Source of the DNA: Micromonospora sp. U21
GTDB lineage: Bacteria > Actinomycetota > Actinomycetes > Mycobacteriales > Micromonosporaceae
Direction of reading: 5' to 3'
DNA length: 64,000 bases
Assembly (NCBI RefSeq): GCF_018070045.1
Contig: NZ_JAGPYK010000026.1
Location: forward strand, 1 to 64,000
The position numbers and the translations under genes were made by a program. Within the stretch, counting starts at the first letter, position 1, and each line of letters begins with the position of its first letter. Below the pieces are notes generated by a model, which had not been told where the DNA came from, searched no databases, and worked only from the letters and a program-made list of their open reading frames with translations. Below, piece after piece: positions 8,454-16,657 of the stretch.

Positions 8454-9683
8454 ATGCAAGGGGAACTGCAACGCCTCGTCGACGCACTCGCCGCGTACGC
8501 GGGCCGCCCGGCGCTGATCGAGGACCGCCGTCAGCGGGTGGTGGTCTACAGCGAGCACACCGGGTTGATGGACGACGTGCGCAAGGCGTCAATCCTGCGC
8601 CGGCAGAACACCCCGGAGGTGATGGCGTGGTTCCGGGACGTCGGCGTCATGGACGCCCGTACCGCGGTGCGTACGCAGGCGTCGCGAGAGCTCGACCTGC
8701 TGCCGCGGGTCTGCGTGCCGATCCGTCACCAGGACCTGCTGCTGGGGTTCGTGTGGTTCATCGACCCGGACGGCACGATGGCCGACGCGGACATCACCGC
8801 CACCGGCCTGATGAGCGAGCTGTCGCTGGCGCTGTACCGGGAGAACCTTCTCGGTGAGCTGGCCTCCCAACGGGAGACCGAGGCGGCGCGGACCCTGCTC
8901 TCCGACAGCGACGTCAGCCGGGACCAGTCGCTGCGGACCCTGCGCGAGACCGGCCTGATCGTCGGGGACGGGCGGGTCACCGCGCTTGTCGCGCAGCTGG
9001 TGCCGCCGCACGGCGAACTGCCCGACGAGGTTGCCCGGCTGGCCCTGGAGCAGGCGCTGGTCACCACCCGGCGGTGGATCGGCACCCGGGAGGCGCTGCA
9101 CCTGGTCCGCGACGACCACGGGGTGCTGCTGCTCTGCGGCGAGCGGGGCGCCGGGCGCCCTTCCCCCGAGGTCGTCGCGAAGCTGCTCGACGACAACCTG
9201 CGGCAGGCGACCCGCGGGCTCGGCTCGGTGGAGCGCGTCGTGGTCGGGGTCGGGCAGCCGCGGCCCCGGCTGACCGAGGCGATCGCGTCGTACGGGGAAG
9301 CGCTGCAGTCGGCCCGGGTGGGCGTGCGGTTGCCGGCGCTCGGCCCGGTGGTGTCGTGGGCGGGGTTGGGCATCTACCGCGTGCTGTCGCGGATGGAGGG
9401 TCGGCACCTGGACATCGCCGACGTGCACCCCGGGCTTGATCGGTTGCTGCGGGAGCAGCCGAATCCGGTGTTGCTGCAGACCTTGGAGCGCTATCTGGAT
9501 CTGGCCGGGAACGCGCACGCCACTGCCAAGCAGCTACGCCTGCACCGCACCACGCTCTACTACCGGCTGCAGCGGATCGAGGAGTTGGCCGACACGGACC
9601 TGAAGAACGGAAACGAGCGGCTCTGTCTGCACCTGGCGCTGAAGCTGGGCCGGTTGACCGGCGCCTACCGGCCGCAGGAGTGA
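8454..9683 (+). CDS. PucR/CdaR family transcriptional regulator, 409 aa
   Basis: A helix-turn-helix regulator of the PucR/CdaR type. The N-terminal 130 residues form a GAF-like sensing domain (PALIEDRRQRVVVYSEHTG; RVCVPIRHQDLLLGFVWFID). The middle (about 150-310) is a GGDEF-like CdaR domain, and the C-terminus carries the HTH_30 motif with the characteristic NAHATAKQLRLHRTTLYYRLQ. Such proteins sense purines, glycerate, amino acids or other small metabolites and usually control adjacent catabolic genes; the ligand here is unknown. It converges on the S15 peptidase gene, so a regulatory link would have to act at a distance. Its ribosome site is weak. Confidence 0.85.
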   Translation: MQGELQRLVDALAAYAGRPALIEDRRQRVVVYSEHTGLMDDVRKASILRRQNTPEVMAWFRDVGVMDARTAVRTQASRELDLLPRVCVPIRHQDLLLGFVWFIDPDGTMADADITATGLMSELSLALYRENLLGELASQRETEAARTLLSDSDVSRDQSLRTLRETGLIVGDGRVTALVAQLVPPHGELPDEVARLALEQALVTTRRWIGTREALHLVRDDHGVLLLCGERGAGRPSPEVVAKLLDDNLRQATRGLGSVERVVVGVGQPRPRLTEAIASYGEALQSARVGVRLPALGPVVSWAGLGIYRVLSRMEGRHLDIADVHPGLDRLLREQPNPVLLQTLERYLDLAGNAHATAKQLRLHRTTLYYRLQRIEELADTDLKNGNERLCLHLALKLGRLTGAYRPQE

Positions 9684-9685
9684 CG

Positions 9686-9719
9686 CCGGTGGGCAGGGCG
9701 CTACCGCCCCGCCCACCGG
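9686..9719. terminator. Bidirectional stem-loop terminator
   Basis: CCGGTGGGC pairs with GCCCACCGG across a 16-nt centre that itself can pair (GGGCG/CGCCC). It lies in the 44-bp gap between convergent PucR and S15 genes. There is no U-tract, as is usual in actinomycetes. Confidence 0.65.
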
Positions 9720-9727
9720 GTCCCCAG

Positions 9728-11641
9728 TTACAAGCCTGCGGCCACGGCCGCCGACCGGCCACCGACGATCGGTAGCTCGATCCGGCTGCGGTCGAAGTGG
9801 ACGCTGATGTCGGCCCGGTTCTGCTTCGCCCGGCTGCTGTAGCCGGAGTACGAGCCGAGTAGCACGACGCCGACCTGGTTGCCGGCCGCGAAGACGTAGT
9901 CCTCGGGGAGCAGCGGCACGTCGACGGAGTTCTTCCTGCCCGGCACCAGCGGCGTGGCCACGGACGGCGACTTCAGGTTGAGGCCGTCCAGGATGCCCTT
10001 GGTCACCAGCTCCTGCGGATCGGTGACGACGGTCTTCTCGGTCTGTCGGTAGCAGGCGTCCTCGGCGTGTCCGCCCCAGGTGGCCGAGTCACCCCAGCAG
10101 TCCTCGGTGGTCAGCGTCCGGATGCCGTCGCCCGAGGTGCTGAACCGCGGCCGGGTGCCGTAGTCCACCAGCAGGCCGGCGAAGCTGGTGTCCTCGCCGT
10201 TCACCGATGCGTTGATCTTGACGATCGGGGTGCCCGAGATGTGCAGTGGCTGGCGCAGCGGTTGGGAGAGCAAGACCAACCGGTTCTCCGTGTTCGCCGC
10301 CGGGTCCGACGGGTGCCGGATCGCGTTGGTCTGGCTCATCGACGGGGTGTCCTGGAACGTCCGGGACGCCTTACCCGGCTGCGGGCGGACCGACAGCCCG
10401 CCGGCCGCCCCCTCGTCGCCGGGGCGCAGGAACACCTGGGTGCTCCGGACGGCCGGGACCGGCCAGCTGCGGTAGGTCTCCCAGACGTCCGGCGTCCGCT
10501 CGATGTCGGCCATCGGCTCGGCCATGATACCGTTCTTCACCCCGTGCAGCCAGAAGTCGAACCACCGGTGCAGGGTGTCCACCCACTCACCCCGCCGGAA
10601 GTCGAACGGGTCGATGTGACCGGTGCCGGTCAGCCAGAGCTTGCGCGGCACGTTCTCCTCGGCCAGCGCGTCCCACCACTTGCTGAAGTGGTCCGCGCGG
10701 ACGTTGTTGTCGTTGATGCCGTGGACCACGAACACACTCGCCCGCACCCGGTCCGCGTGCGGGACGTAGTCCCGCTCGGCCCAGAAGGCGTTGTAGTCGC
10801 CGGTGACGTCGTCGCCGTCGACGCCGAGCTGGGTCCGCACCGGCGCACAGTGCTCCCGCCGCTCCGGGTTGGTGACCGTGTTGGAGAGACTGCCGGAGTA
10901 GTTGTTCGCCCGGGTGACCAGGCCGTTGCTGCGCGAGTAGTCGTACCAGCTGGAGATCGCCGAGATCGGCACGATGGTGGTGAGCCCTCGCACGCCGCTG
11001 GCGGCAGCCGCGTTGGCCAGCGTCCCGTCGTACGACTTGCCGATCATGCCGGTCTTGCCGTTGTGCCAGTCGGCGACGACCCGCTCGCCGGTCGCGTCGG
11101 TGCCGGCCCGACGACCGTTGAGCCAGTCGATCGCGGTCGGCGCGCTGACGTTGTCGGCGCGGCCACCGGTGACCGGACAGCCGGTCGAGTTGTTGGTGCC
11201 GATCATGTCGAGCAGCACCACCGCGTAGCCGCGCGGGACGAAGTAGTTGTCGTAGAAGAGCGGCCACTGGTCGTTGAGGCCGTCGCCGTCGATGTCAGCC
11301 TTGCACTCGCTCTCGTTGCCTCGACACACGGTGGAGTAGTAGGGACTGGCATCCATGATCACCGGCACCCGCAGGCCGGCCTGGCTGGCTTTGGGCCGGA
11401 TGATGTCCATCGCCACGACGTCGCGGGCGCCGTCGCCATCGGTGTCGACGTCGGAGGTGACGAACACCCGCTCGCGGATCGCGTCGGCATACCCGAACAC
11501 CGGCTGGGTGACTCCGTGCTGAATGACCGGCCTGACCCGGCCCGCCGTCGGGTTCGCCGTCGCGGTTGCCGCCGGCAGGCCGACGGCGATGGCCGCAACG
11601 ACCACCACCGACGCTCGCCACCAGCTCCTTGTGGTTCGCAT
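9728..11641 (-). CDS. Secreted Xaa-Pro dipeptidyl-peptidase (S15/CocE-like), 637 aa
   Basis: An exported serine peptidase of the X-Pro dipeptidyl-peptidase group. Residues 1-30 form a Sec signal peptide (MRTTRSWWRASVVVVAAIAVG, then an Ala-rich cleavage zone ending near TATANP). The alpha/beta-hydrolase domain carries the nucleophile elbow GKSYDGT (Ser near residue 202), the acid in HGINDNNVRAD (about 313) and the His in TGHIDPF (about 341). The C-terminal 200 residues are the beta-sandwich domain seen in S15/CocE enzymes (KINASVNGEDTSFAGLLVDYG). Such enzymes release X-Pro dipeptides from peptides outside the cell. ATG 11641 is chosen because GGGGAGGAG lies just upstream and the signal peptide starts there; a longer open frame lacks both. 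Confidence 0.87.
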   Translation of the reverse strand: MRTTRSWWRASVVVVAAIAVGLPAATATANPTAGRVRPVIQHGVTQPVFGYADAIRERVFVTSDVDTDGDGARDVVAMDIIRPKASQAGLRVPVIMDASPYYSTVCRGNESECKADIDGDGLNDQWPLFYDNYFVPRGYAVVLLDMIGTNNSTGCPVTGGRADNVSAPTAIDWLNGRRAGTDATGERVVADWHNGKTGMIGKSYDGTLANAAAASGVRGLTTIVPISAISSWYDYSRSNGLVTRANNYSGSLSNTVTNPERREHCAPVRTQLGVDGDDVTGDYNAFWAERDYVPHADRVRASVFVVHGINDNNVRADHFSKWWDALAEENVPRKLWLTGTGHIDPFDFRRGEWVDTLHRWFDFWLHGVKNGIMAEPMADIERTPDVWETYRSWPVPAVRSTQVFLRPGDEGAAGGLSVRPQPGKASRTFQDTPSMSQTNAIRHPSDPAANTENRLVLLSQPLRQPLHISGTPIVKINASVNGEDTSFAGLLVDYGTRPRFSTSGDGIRTLTTEDCWGDSATWGGHAEDACYRQTEKTVVTDPQELVTKGILDGLNLKSPSVATPLVPGRKNSVDVPLLPEDYVFAAGNQVGVVLLGSYSGYSSRAKQNRADISVHFDRSRIELPIVGGRSAAVAAGL

Positions 11642-11785
11642 GGTGCTCCTCCCCATCTCCGGCACCGGCCGTGGACCTGGTCGTCCCGGGCGAGGACGAC
11701 GTGCCGGCGGTGCGGCAGTTGTCTCGCACCCTAGAAACCGATTCACGGATGGTCATCGGACAGATGCGGGAGGTGATCGCCGTCC

Positions 11786-11822
11786 GGTCCTACGTCTGTC
11801 GCATCTCGACAGGCGTAGGACC
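11786..11822. repeat. Long inverted repeat between divergent genes
   Basis: Two 16-nt arms, GGTCCTACGTCTGTCG and CGACAGGCGTAGGACC, face each other across a 5-nt loop with a single G-U type mismatch. It lies 145 bp upstream of the S15 start and 175 bp upstream of the first ABC permease. There is no T-run. It could be an operator for a dimeric regulator, an RNA structure in a leader, or a terminator. The rest of the 355-bp gap shows no gene. Confidence 0.6.
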
Positions 11823-11996
11823 AGAGAGCGGGTGATTCCAACAGGTGCCCGATGACGCGCCGGCCGCCCGGCCATAGGTTCGCCGCACCACCTCCGCCGG
11901 CCGACCCGACCGTCACCCAGGATCACCAGCGGAGCCCATCGGCGGCATCGGAGACGAGCGCGCCAACTAGTCGACGGGCGACGGGAAGGGCGGGAT

Positions 11997-12851
11997 GTGC
12001 GGTTCTCGGGTCCAGCCGTGATCCCGCGGTTCATGGGGCGGTTCCTGGTGCCGGCGGCGTTCGCGGCGCTCTTCGCCGCACCACTGTGGTTCATGGTGGT
12101 CGGCTCACTACGACCCGCAGGCCTGCCCCCGCCCCGCACCTTCGAGGTACTCCCACCCGAACCGAGCGTGGCCGCGTACGCCCGGCTGCCTGAGCTGATC
12201 CCACTGTTCCGATACCTGGCCAACTCCGCGCTGGTCGTCGCGGTCGCCGTGCCGCTGACCGTCATCGTCGCCTCACTGACCGGCTTCGGGCTGCGGCTGT
12301 TGACGCCGGCGGCCCGCCGCCGGGCGGTCCTGGGCCTGCTGGCGGTGCTCCTGGTGCCGGTCACCGCGGTGTGGGCCACCCGGTTCGAGCTGTTCCGGCT
12401 GGCCGGCGTGGTCGACACGTACGTCCCGTTGCTGGCCCCGGCACTGCTCGCCGGCAGCCCCTTCCTGGTGCTGCTCTACGCGTGGAGCTTCGGCGGCGTA
12501 CCGGACACCCAGCTCGGGGCGGCCCGGCTGGAGGGCGCCGGTTGGTTGACGATCTGGCGCCGGGTAGCGCTGCCGCAGGTGCGCCCGGCGACGCTGGCCG
12601 TCGGCGTGCTCGCCTTCACGCTGCACTGGTCCAACCTGATCGACCCGCTGCTCTACCTGCAGAGCGGTGACCGCTACACATACCCGCTCGGCCTGCAGTT
12701 CCTGCGGCTGCTGAACCCGACGGACTGGCCGCTGCTGATGGCCGCCTGCGTTGTCGCGACAGCGCCGTGCGTGGTGGTGTTCCTGCTCGCTCAGCGAATC
12801 CTGCTCAACGACGATCCGCTGGCGGCACTGAGATCTGGAGGTCGTAGGTGA
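11997..12851 (+). CDS. Carbohydrate ABC transporter permease (MalG/CUT1 type), 284 aa
   Basis: An inner-membrane permease of a CUT1-type sugar importer. It has a hydrophobic N-terminal helix (FLVPAAFAALFAAPLWFMVVG) and five further membrane segments. The EAA loop (AARLEGAGWLTIWRRVALPQVRP, residues about 177-199) is the coupling contact for the ATPase. A PPxP-rich periplasmic stretch after helix 1 is typical of MalG-like subunits. GTG 11997 has GGAAGG upstream. It is the first gene of an overlapping four-gene operon: permease, binding lipoprotein, ATPase, second permease. The gene order, with the ATPase inside the operon, is unusual for actinomycetes, which mostly share a remote MsiK. Confidence 0.87.
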   Translation: MRFSGPAVIPRFMGRFLVPAAFAALFAAPLWFMVVGSLRPAGLPPPRTFEVLPPEPSVAAYARLPELIPLFRYLANSALVVAVAVPLTVIVASLTGFGLRLLTPAARRRAVLGLLAVLLVPVTAVWATRFELFRLAGVVDTYVPLLAPALLAGSPFLVLLYAWSFGGVPDTQLGAARLEGAGWLTIWRRVALPQVRPATLAVGVLAFTLHWSNLIDPLLYLQSGDRYTYPLGLQFLRLLNPTDWPLLMAACVVATAPCVVVFLLAQRILLNDDPLAALRSGGRR

Positions 12852-14149
12852 GCACGTTCCGCGCTCGACGATGGGTTGCCCTGATCACCGCCGCGCTGTT
12901 GCTCGGCTACGCGGCCGGCTGCGGCGCAGGCGACCGCGCGGTCGACCGGCCAGGGATTACGGTCGTGCTCTTCGGCGACGCTGAGGAGATCGCCGGCTAC
13001 CGCAGCCTCGTCGCCGCCTTCGAGCAGGCCCACCCCGACGTGCCCGTCAACCTCTCCCCCGTCGCCACCCAGGACGATCTGATGGCCCGCCTGACCACCT
13101 CGTTCGCTGGCGGGCAGCCACCGGACGTGTTCCTGCTCAACTACCGCCGTTACGGCCAGTTCGCCGCCCAGCAGGCGATCGAGCCGGCGCAGGCGTACCT
13201 CGACCGCAGCGAGGCGCTGAAGGAGAGCGACTTCTCCCCGCGGGCACTGGACGCCTTCCGGTTCGACGGCAAGACGCTGACCTGCCTACCGCAGAACATG
13301 TCCTCCCTGGTCGTCTACTACAACGCCGACCTGTTCGCGGCGGCCGGCGTGCCACTGCCGAAGGCCGGCTGGACCTGGGACGACTTCCTGGCCGCCGGGC
13401 AGGCCCTGACCGGCGACGGAAAGTACGGCGTGGGCGTGGAGCCGTCCCTGCCGCGGCTCGCCCCGTTCGTCTGGTCCAACAGAGGTGAGCTGGTCGACCA
13501 CCCGGACAAGCCGACCACCCTGACCCTCACCGGTGACCCGGCCAGCCGCGCCGCCGTCGACTGGTTCCTCGACCTGCAACTGAAGCACCACGTCGTGCCG
13601 CCGGACGCCGAGGAGCAGAGCGAGTCGAGTGAGGCCCGGTTCCTGCGCGGCACGCTCGGCATGTACCTCAACAGCCGGGTCGCCGTGCCGACGCTGCGCA
13701 CCATCGACGGCTTCACCTGGGACGCGGCACCGCTGCCGATCGCGCCGGGCGGCGTACCCGCGTCGATCCTGCACAGCGACGCCTACTGCATGAGCGCCGG
13801 CCTACCCGACCACGACCAGGCCTGGCGGTTCATCGAGTTCGCGATGGGCGGGCAGGGCCAGCGGATCCTCGCCGGGTCGGGCCGCACGGTGCCGTCCCGG
13901 CTCGACGTGGCCAACTCCCCCGACTTCCTCAACCCGCAGCAGCCCCCTCGGTCGTCGCGGGTGTACCTCGACGCCGAGCCGCACCTGCGCGCCACCCCGC
14001 GCACCGGCACCTGGTCGCGGGTGGAGCGCGAGGCCGGCGGCCTGCTCGAGGAGGTCTTCTACGGCCGGATCGGACGCGAGGAGGGGCTGCGACAGCTGGA
14101 GGAGAAGCTCCGGCCGCTCTTCGCGCTCCCGGTGGGCGCCGGTGGCTGA
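12848..14149 (+). CDS. Extracellular sugar-binding lipoprotein of the ABC transporter, 433 aa
   Basis: A cluster-B (MalE/UgpB-like) solute-binding protein. The N-terminus has a lipoprotein signal (VALITAALLLGYAAGCGAG) with the lipobox Cys near residue 25. It is followed by ITVVLFGDAEEIAGYRSLVAAFEQAHPDVPV, the SFAGGQPPDVFLLNYRRY lobe signature and WTWDDFLAAGQALTG. Length is normal for the family. It captures an oligosaccharide or polyol outside the membrane and hands it to the two permeases; the actual sugar cannot be inferred. The start codon overlaps the upstream stop (GTGA), and the stop overlaps the ATPase start by 8 nt, so the genes are translationally coupled. Confidence 0.88.
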   Translation: MSTFRARRWVALITAALLLGYAAGCGAGDRAVDRPGITVVLFGDAEEIAGYRSLVAAFEQAHPDVPVNLSPVATQDDLMARLTTSFAGGQPPDVFLLNYRRYGQFAAQQAIEPAQAYLDRSEALKESDFSPRALDAFRFDGKTLTCLPQNMSSLVVYYNADLFAAAGVPLPKAGWTWDDFLAAGQALTGDGKYGVGVEPSLPRLAPFVWSNRGELVDHPDKPTTLTLTGDPASRAAVDWFLDLQLKHHVVPPDAEEQSESSEARFLRGTLGMYLNSRVAVPTLRTIDGFTWDAAPLPIAPGGVPASILHSDAYCMSAGLPDHDQAWRFIEFAMGGQGQRILAGSGRTVPSRLDVANSPDFLNPQQPPRSSRVYLDAEPHLRATPRTGTWSRVEREAGGLLEEVFYGRIGREEGLRQLEEKLRPLFALPVGAGG

Positions 14150-15152
14150 GCAGGGCGTGATCCGACTCGAATCGCTGACCAAGTCGTACGGGAAGATCAT
14201 TGCCCTCGACGGCGTCGACCTGGCGGTGCGCGCCGGCGAGATGGTCACCCTGGTCGGCCCGTCCGGCTCCGGCAAGTCGACGATCCTGCGGCTGATCGCC
14301 GGGCTGGACCGGCCGGACCGTGGTCGCGTCGTCGTCGACGGGCAGGACGTGGCCCAGGTGCCACCGCACCGCCGCGCGGTGGCAATGGTCTTCCAGGACT
14401 ACGCGCTCTACCCCCACCTCACCGTCCGCGGCAACCTCCTGTTCGGGCTGCGGGTCCGCCGCGTCCGGCGCGCGGAGGCCGAGGAGCGGGCCCGGGCGGC
14501 GGCCGACCGGCTCGGCATCGCGGATCTGCTCGACCGCTACCCCGACGAGACCTCCGGCGGGCAGCGCCAGCGCATCGCCCTGGCCCGCGCGCTGCTACGC
14601 GAGCCGACCGTCTATCTGCTCGACGAGCCGCTGGCCAGCCTGGACGCGCCGCTGCGCTTCGCCACCCGCGCCGACCTGCTCACCCTGCACCGCGAACTGG
14701 GCACCACCACCATCCACGTCACCCACGACCAGGCCGAGGCGATGACGCTCGGCGACCGGGTCGTCGTCCTCGACCACGGTCGGGTCCGTCAGATCGGCCC
14801 GCCGCAGCAGGTCTACGACGAACCCGCGGACACCTTCGTGGCCGGCTTCCTGGGCAGCCCGCCGATGAACCTGGTACGCGGTGGCGGCGTGCTGGGCGGC
14901 GCCACCGACGGCATCGTCGGCGTACGCCCGGAGGATCTGCGGATCGACCCCGACGGACCGGTGGCGGCGACCGTCGAGGCGGTGGAGGCGCTCGGCAGCG
15001 AGGCCATCCTGCTGACCCGCTGCGACGACGGCACGCGGCTGACCGTCCGCACCGGCCCCCGGCCCGGCGTGTGGCCGGGCGACCAGGTGCGACTGCGCGC
15101 CGACCCGGGCCGGGTCCACCGCTTCGACGCCGACACCGGGCGACGCCGGTGA
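14142..15152 (+). CDS. ABC transporter ATP-binding protein (UgpC/MsmX type), 336 aa
   Basis: The ATPase subunit of the sugar importer. Walker A is GPSGSGKST (about residues 39-47), the Q-loop VFQDYALYPHLTV, Walker B VYLLDEPLASLDA and the H-loop HVTHDQAEAM. A C-terminal TOBE/MOP-like regulatory domain follows (IVGVRPEDLRID...). The ABC signature reads TSGGQRQR, with Thr in place of the usual Leu, an uncommon but tolerated change. It starts at GTG 14142 inside the end of the binding-protein gene. Having a dedicated ATPase within the operon suggests the system does not depend on a shared MsiK. Confidence 0.9.
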   Translation: MAEQGVIRLESLTKSYGKIIALDGVDLAVRAGEMVTLVGPSGSGKSTILRLIAGLDRPDRGRVVVDGQDVAQVPPHRRAVAMVFQDYALYPHLTVRGNLLFGLRVRRVRRAEAEERARAAADRLGIADLLDRYPDETSGGQRQRIALARALLREPTVYLLDEPLASLDAPLRFATRADLLTLHRELGTTTIHVTHDQAEAMTLGDRVVVLDHGRVRQIGPPQQVYDEPADTFVAGFLGSPPMNLVRGGGVLGGATDGIVGVRPEDLRIDPDGPVAATVEAVEALGSEAILLTRCDDGTRLTVRTGPRPGVWPGDQVRLRADPGRVHRFDADTGRRR

Positions 15153-16030
15153 GCACCGGCCGGGTCAGCCGGCCGCTGACCGCGTGGGCGTTCCTCGCGC
15201 CGTACGCGGTGGCGGTCGCGCTGCTGATCGCGCTGCCCGCACTGCTCAACCTCGGCTACGCGTTCACCGACCACACCGGACTGACCCGGGACCCGCGGTT
15301 CGTCGGCTTGGACAACGCGCGCCGCCTGCTCGCCGACAATTTCCTCGCCGACAGCATCCGGGCCTCCGCGATCCACCTGGCGCTGGCCGTACCGCTGCGG
15401 CTGCTGGCCGCCATCGGGCTCGGGCTGCTGCTGGCCGCGCCCCGCCCTGGCGGCCGCTGGTTCCGCGTCGCGGTCTACCTGCCGACCGTCGTACCCGACG
15501 TGGCCCTGGCGGTGCTCTTCCTGTGGGTGCTCAACCCGCTCTACGGCCCGCTCAACCAACTGCTCGGGCTCTTCGGCCACCCGGGCATGAACTGGCTCGC
15601 CGAGCCCGGCTCCGCGCGGCTGGCGGTGGCGCTGATGCTCGCGTTCCCGATCGGTGAGGGGTTCATCGTCGTGCTCGCCGCCCGACGGATGCTCGACGGA
15701 CGGCTGTACGAGGCGGCGGCGCTGGAAGGTTGCGGCCCGTTCGGCCAGCTGCGCCGGCTCACGCTGCCGCTGCTCGCGCCGGTGCTGGTGCTACTCGCCG
15801 TCCGCGACACGATCCTCACCCTGCAGGTCAACTTCGTGCCGGCGTACGTCCTCACCGACGGCCGGCCCGCCAACGCCACGCTCTACCTGCCGGTCTACAT
15901 CTTCGACCAGGTCTTCGAGTTCTCCGGCTTCGCCTACGGGGCCATGATCACGAGCGTCCTCATGGTGGTCACCGGGGTCATCATCACCGCGCTGCTGCTG
16001 ATGGTGCGACGCTGGCGGGTGCTGCGCTGA
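15149..16030 (+). CDS. Carbohydrate ABC transporter permease (MalF/CUT1 type), 293 aa
   Basis: The second membrane subunit. It starts with the typical cytoplasmic N-terminus and first helix (LTAWAFLAPYAVAVALLIALPALLN). It then has a short periplasmic FVGLDNARRLL segment, five more helices, and the EAA loop (EAAALEGCGPFGQLRRLTLPLLAP, about 190-213). GTG 15149 overlaps the ATPase stop (GTGA), so the longer frame starting at 15071 is not used. It pairs with the upstream MalG-type permease to form the channel. Confidence 0.88.
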   Translation: MSTGRVSRPLTAWAFLAPYAVAVALLIALPALLNLGYAFTDHTGLTRDPRFVGLDNARRLLADNFLADSIRASAIHLALAVPLRLLAAIGLGLLLAAPRPGGRWFRVAVYLPTVVPDVALAVLFLWVLNPLYGPLNQLLGLFGHPGMNWLAEPGSARLAVALMLAFPIGEGFIVVLAARRMLDGRLYEAAALEGCGPFGQLRRLTLPLLAPVLVLLAVRDTILTLQVNFVPAYVLTDGRPANATLYLPVYIFDQVFEFSGFAYGAMITSVLMVVTGVIITALLLMVRRWRVLR

Positions 16031-16048
16031 GCATGACATCCTGCTGCG

Positions 16049-16516
16049 GTGAGACTCCGGATGTTCGCCGTCGTCGTCACGGTTCCGCTGCTCGTCGCCT
16101 GCGGCGGCACGGACGCCGGGCAGCCCACCGACCGGGGGCCGGGAATGCTCGCGAACCTGCCCAGCTGCGACCGAGTGCCACTGGACGCCGACGCCGAGGT
16201 TGACAGCCAGGTCACCGGCCTGCTCCTGCCGGAAGGCGCGCGGGTCACCTCGGTGGTCGAGCAGGGCGCCCTGACCACGGTCGCGGCCACCATCCGGATG
16301 ACCCCGCTGGACGTCCGCGCCCACTACGAGAGCCGTGGCGACATCGACCTGCTGCGCGCCGAGGACGAGGTGTTCGAGGCCGAGGTGCTGATGCGGGCGC
16401 AGGAACGACGGACGTACCTGCGGGCCACCGCGCTCTGCGCGGACGGAACGACGCTGACCGCGGTGGTCGGTCCGGACTCGGAAGATGCCGGCCTACCCGA
16501 GTTCCAGAGCAACTGA
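16049..16516 (+). CDS. Small lipoprotein of unknown function, 155 aa
   Basis: The first 18 residues are a lipoprotein signal (MRLRMFAVVVTVPLLVACGG) with the lipobox Cys in VACG. The mature part is compact and contains two further Cys (SCDRVPL and ATALCADG) that could form a disulfide. The recurring pattern LLPEGARVTSVV...TVAATIRMTPLDVRAHYE resembles small secreted alpha/beta domains seen in actinobacterial lipoproteins; I recognise no named family. It starts with GTG 18 bp after the permease stop and is probably the last gene of the transporter operon, possibly an accessory on the cell surface. Confidence 0.72.
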   Translation: MRLRMFAVVVTVPLLVACGGTDAGQPTDRGPGMLANLPSCDRVPLDADAEVDSQVTGLLLPEGARVTSVVEQGALTTVAATIRMTPLDVRAHYESRGDIDLLRAEDEVFEAEVLMRAQERRTYLRATALCADGTTLTAVVGPDSEDAGLPEFQSN

Positions 16517-16657
16517 CCATCAAACCGCTCTCGACAGCTGTCCTAATCAGCCAGGTCGAATCGCAACAGATGCTGGGTGACGTCGGCCACTCCACTGTCT
16601 AGCGTGCGCACTGAAGACCACTTTCCGGTCGCCATGGCGCGTGGACAGGGAGACTGC

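Noticed and set aside
7947-8558. Minus-strand 203-codon frame before the PucR gene
   Set aside because: No ribosome site, no family signature and an Arg/Pro/Ala-biased composition; it also runs into the PucR coding start.
10067-11734. Long plus-strand frame opposite the S15 peptidase
   Set aside because: Low-complexity antisense reading without start signals; the peptidase is clear on the other strand.
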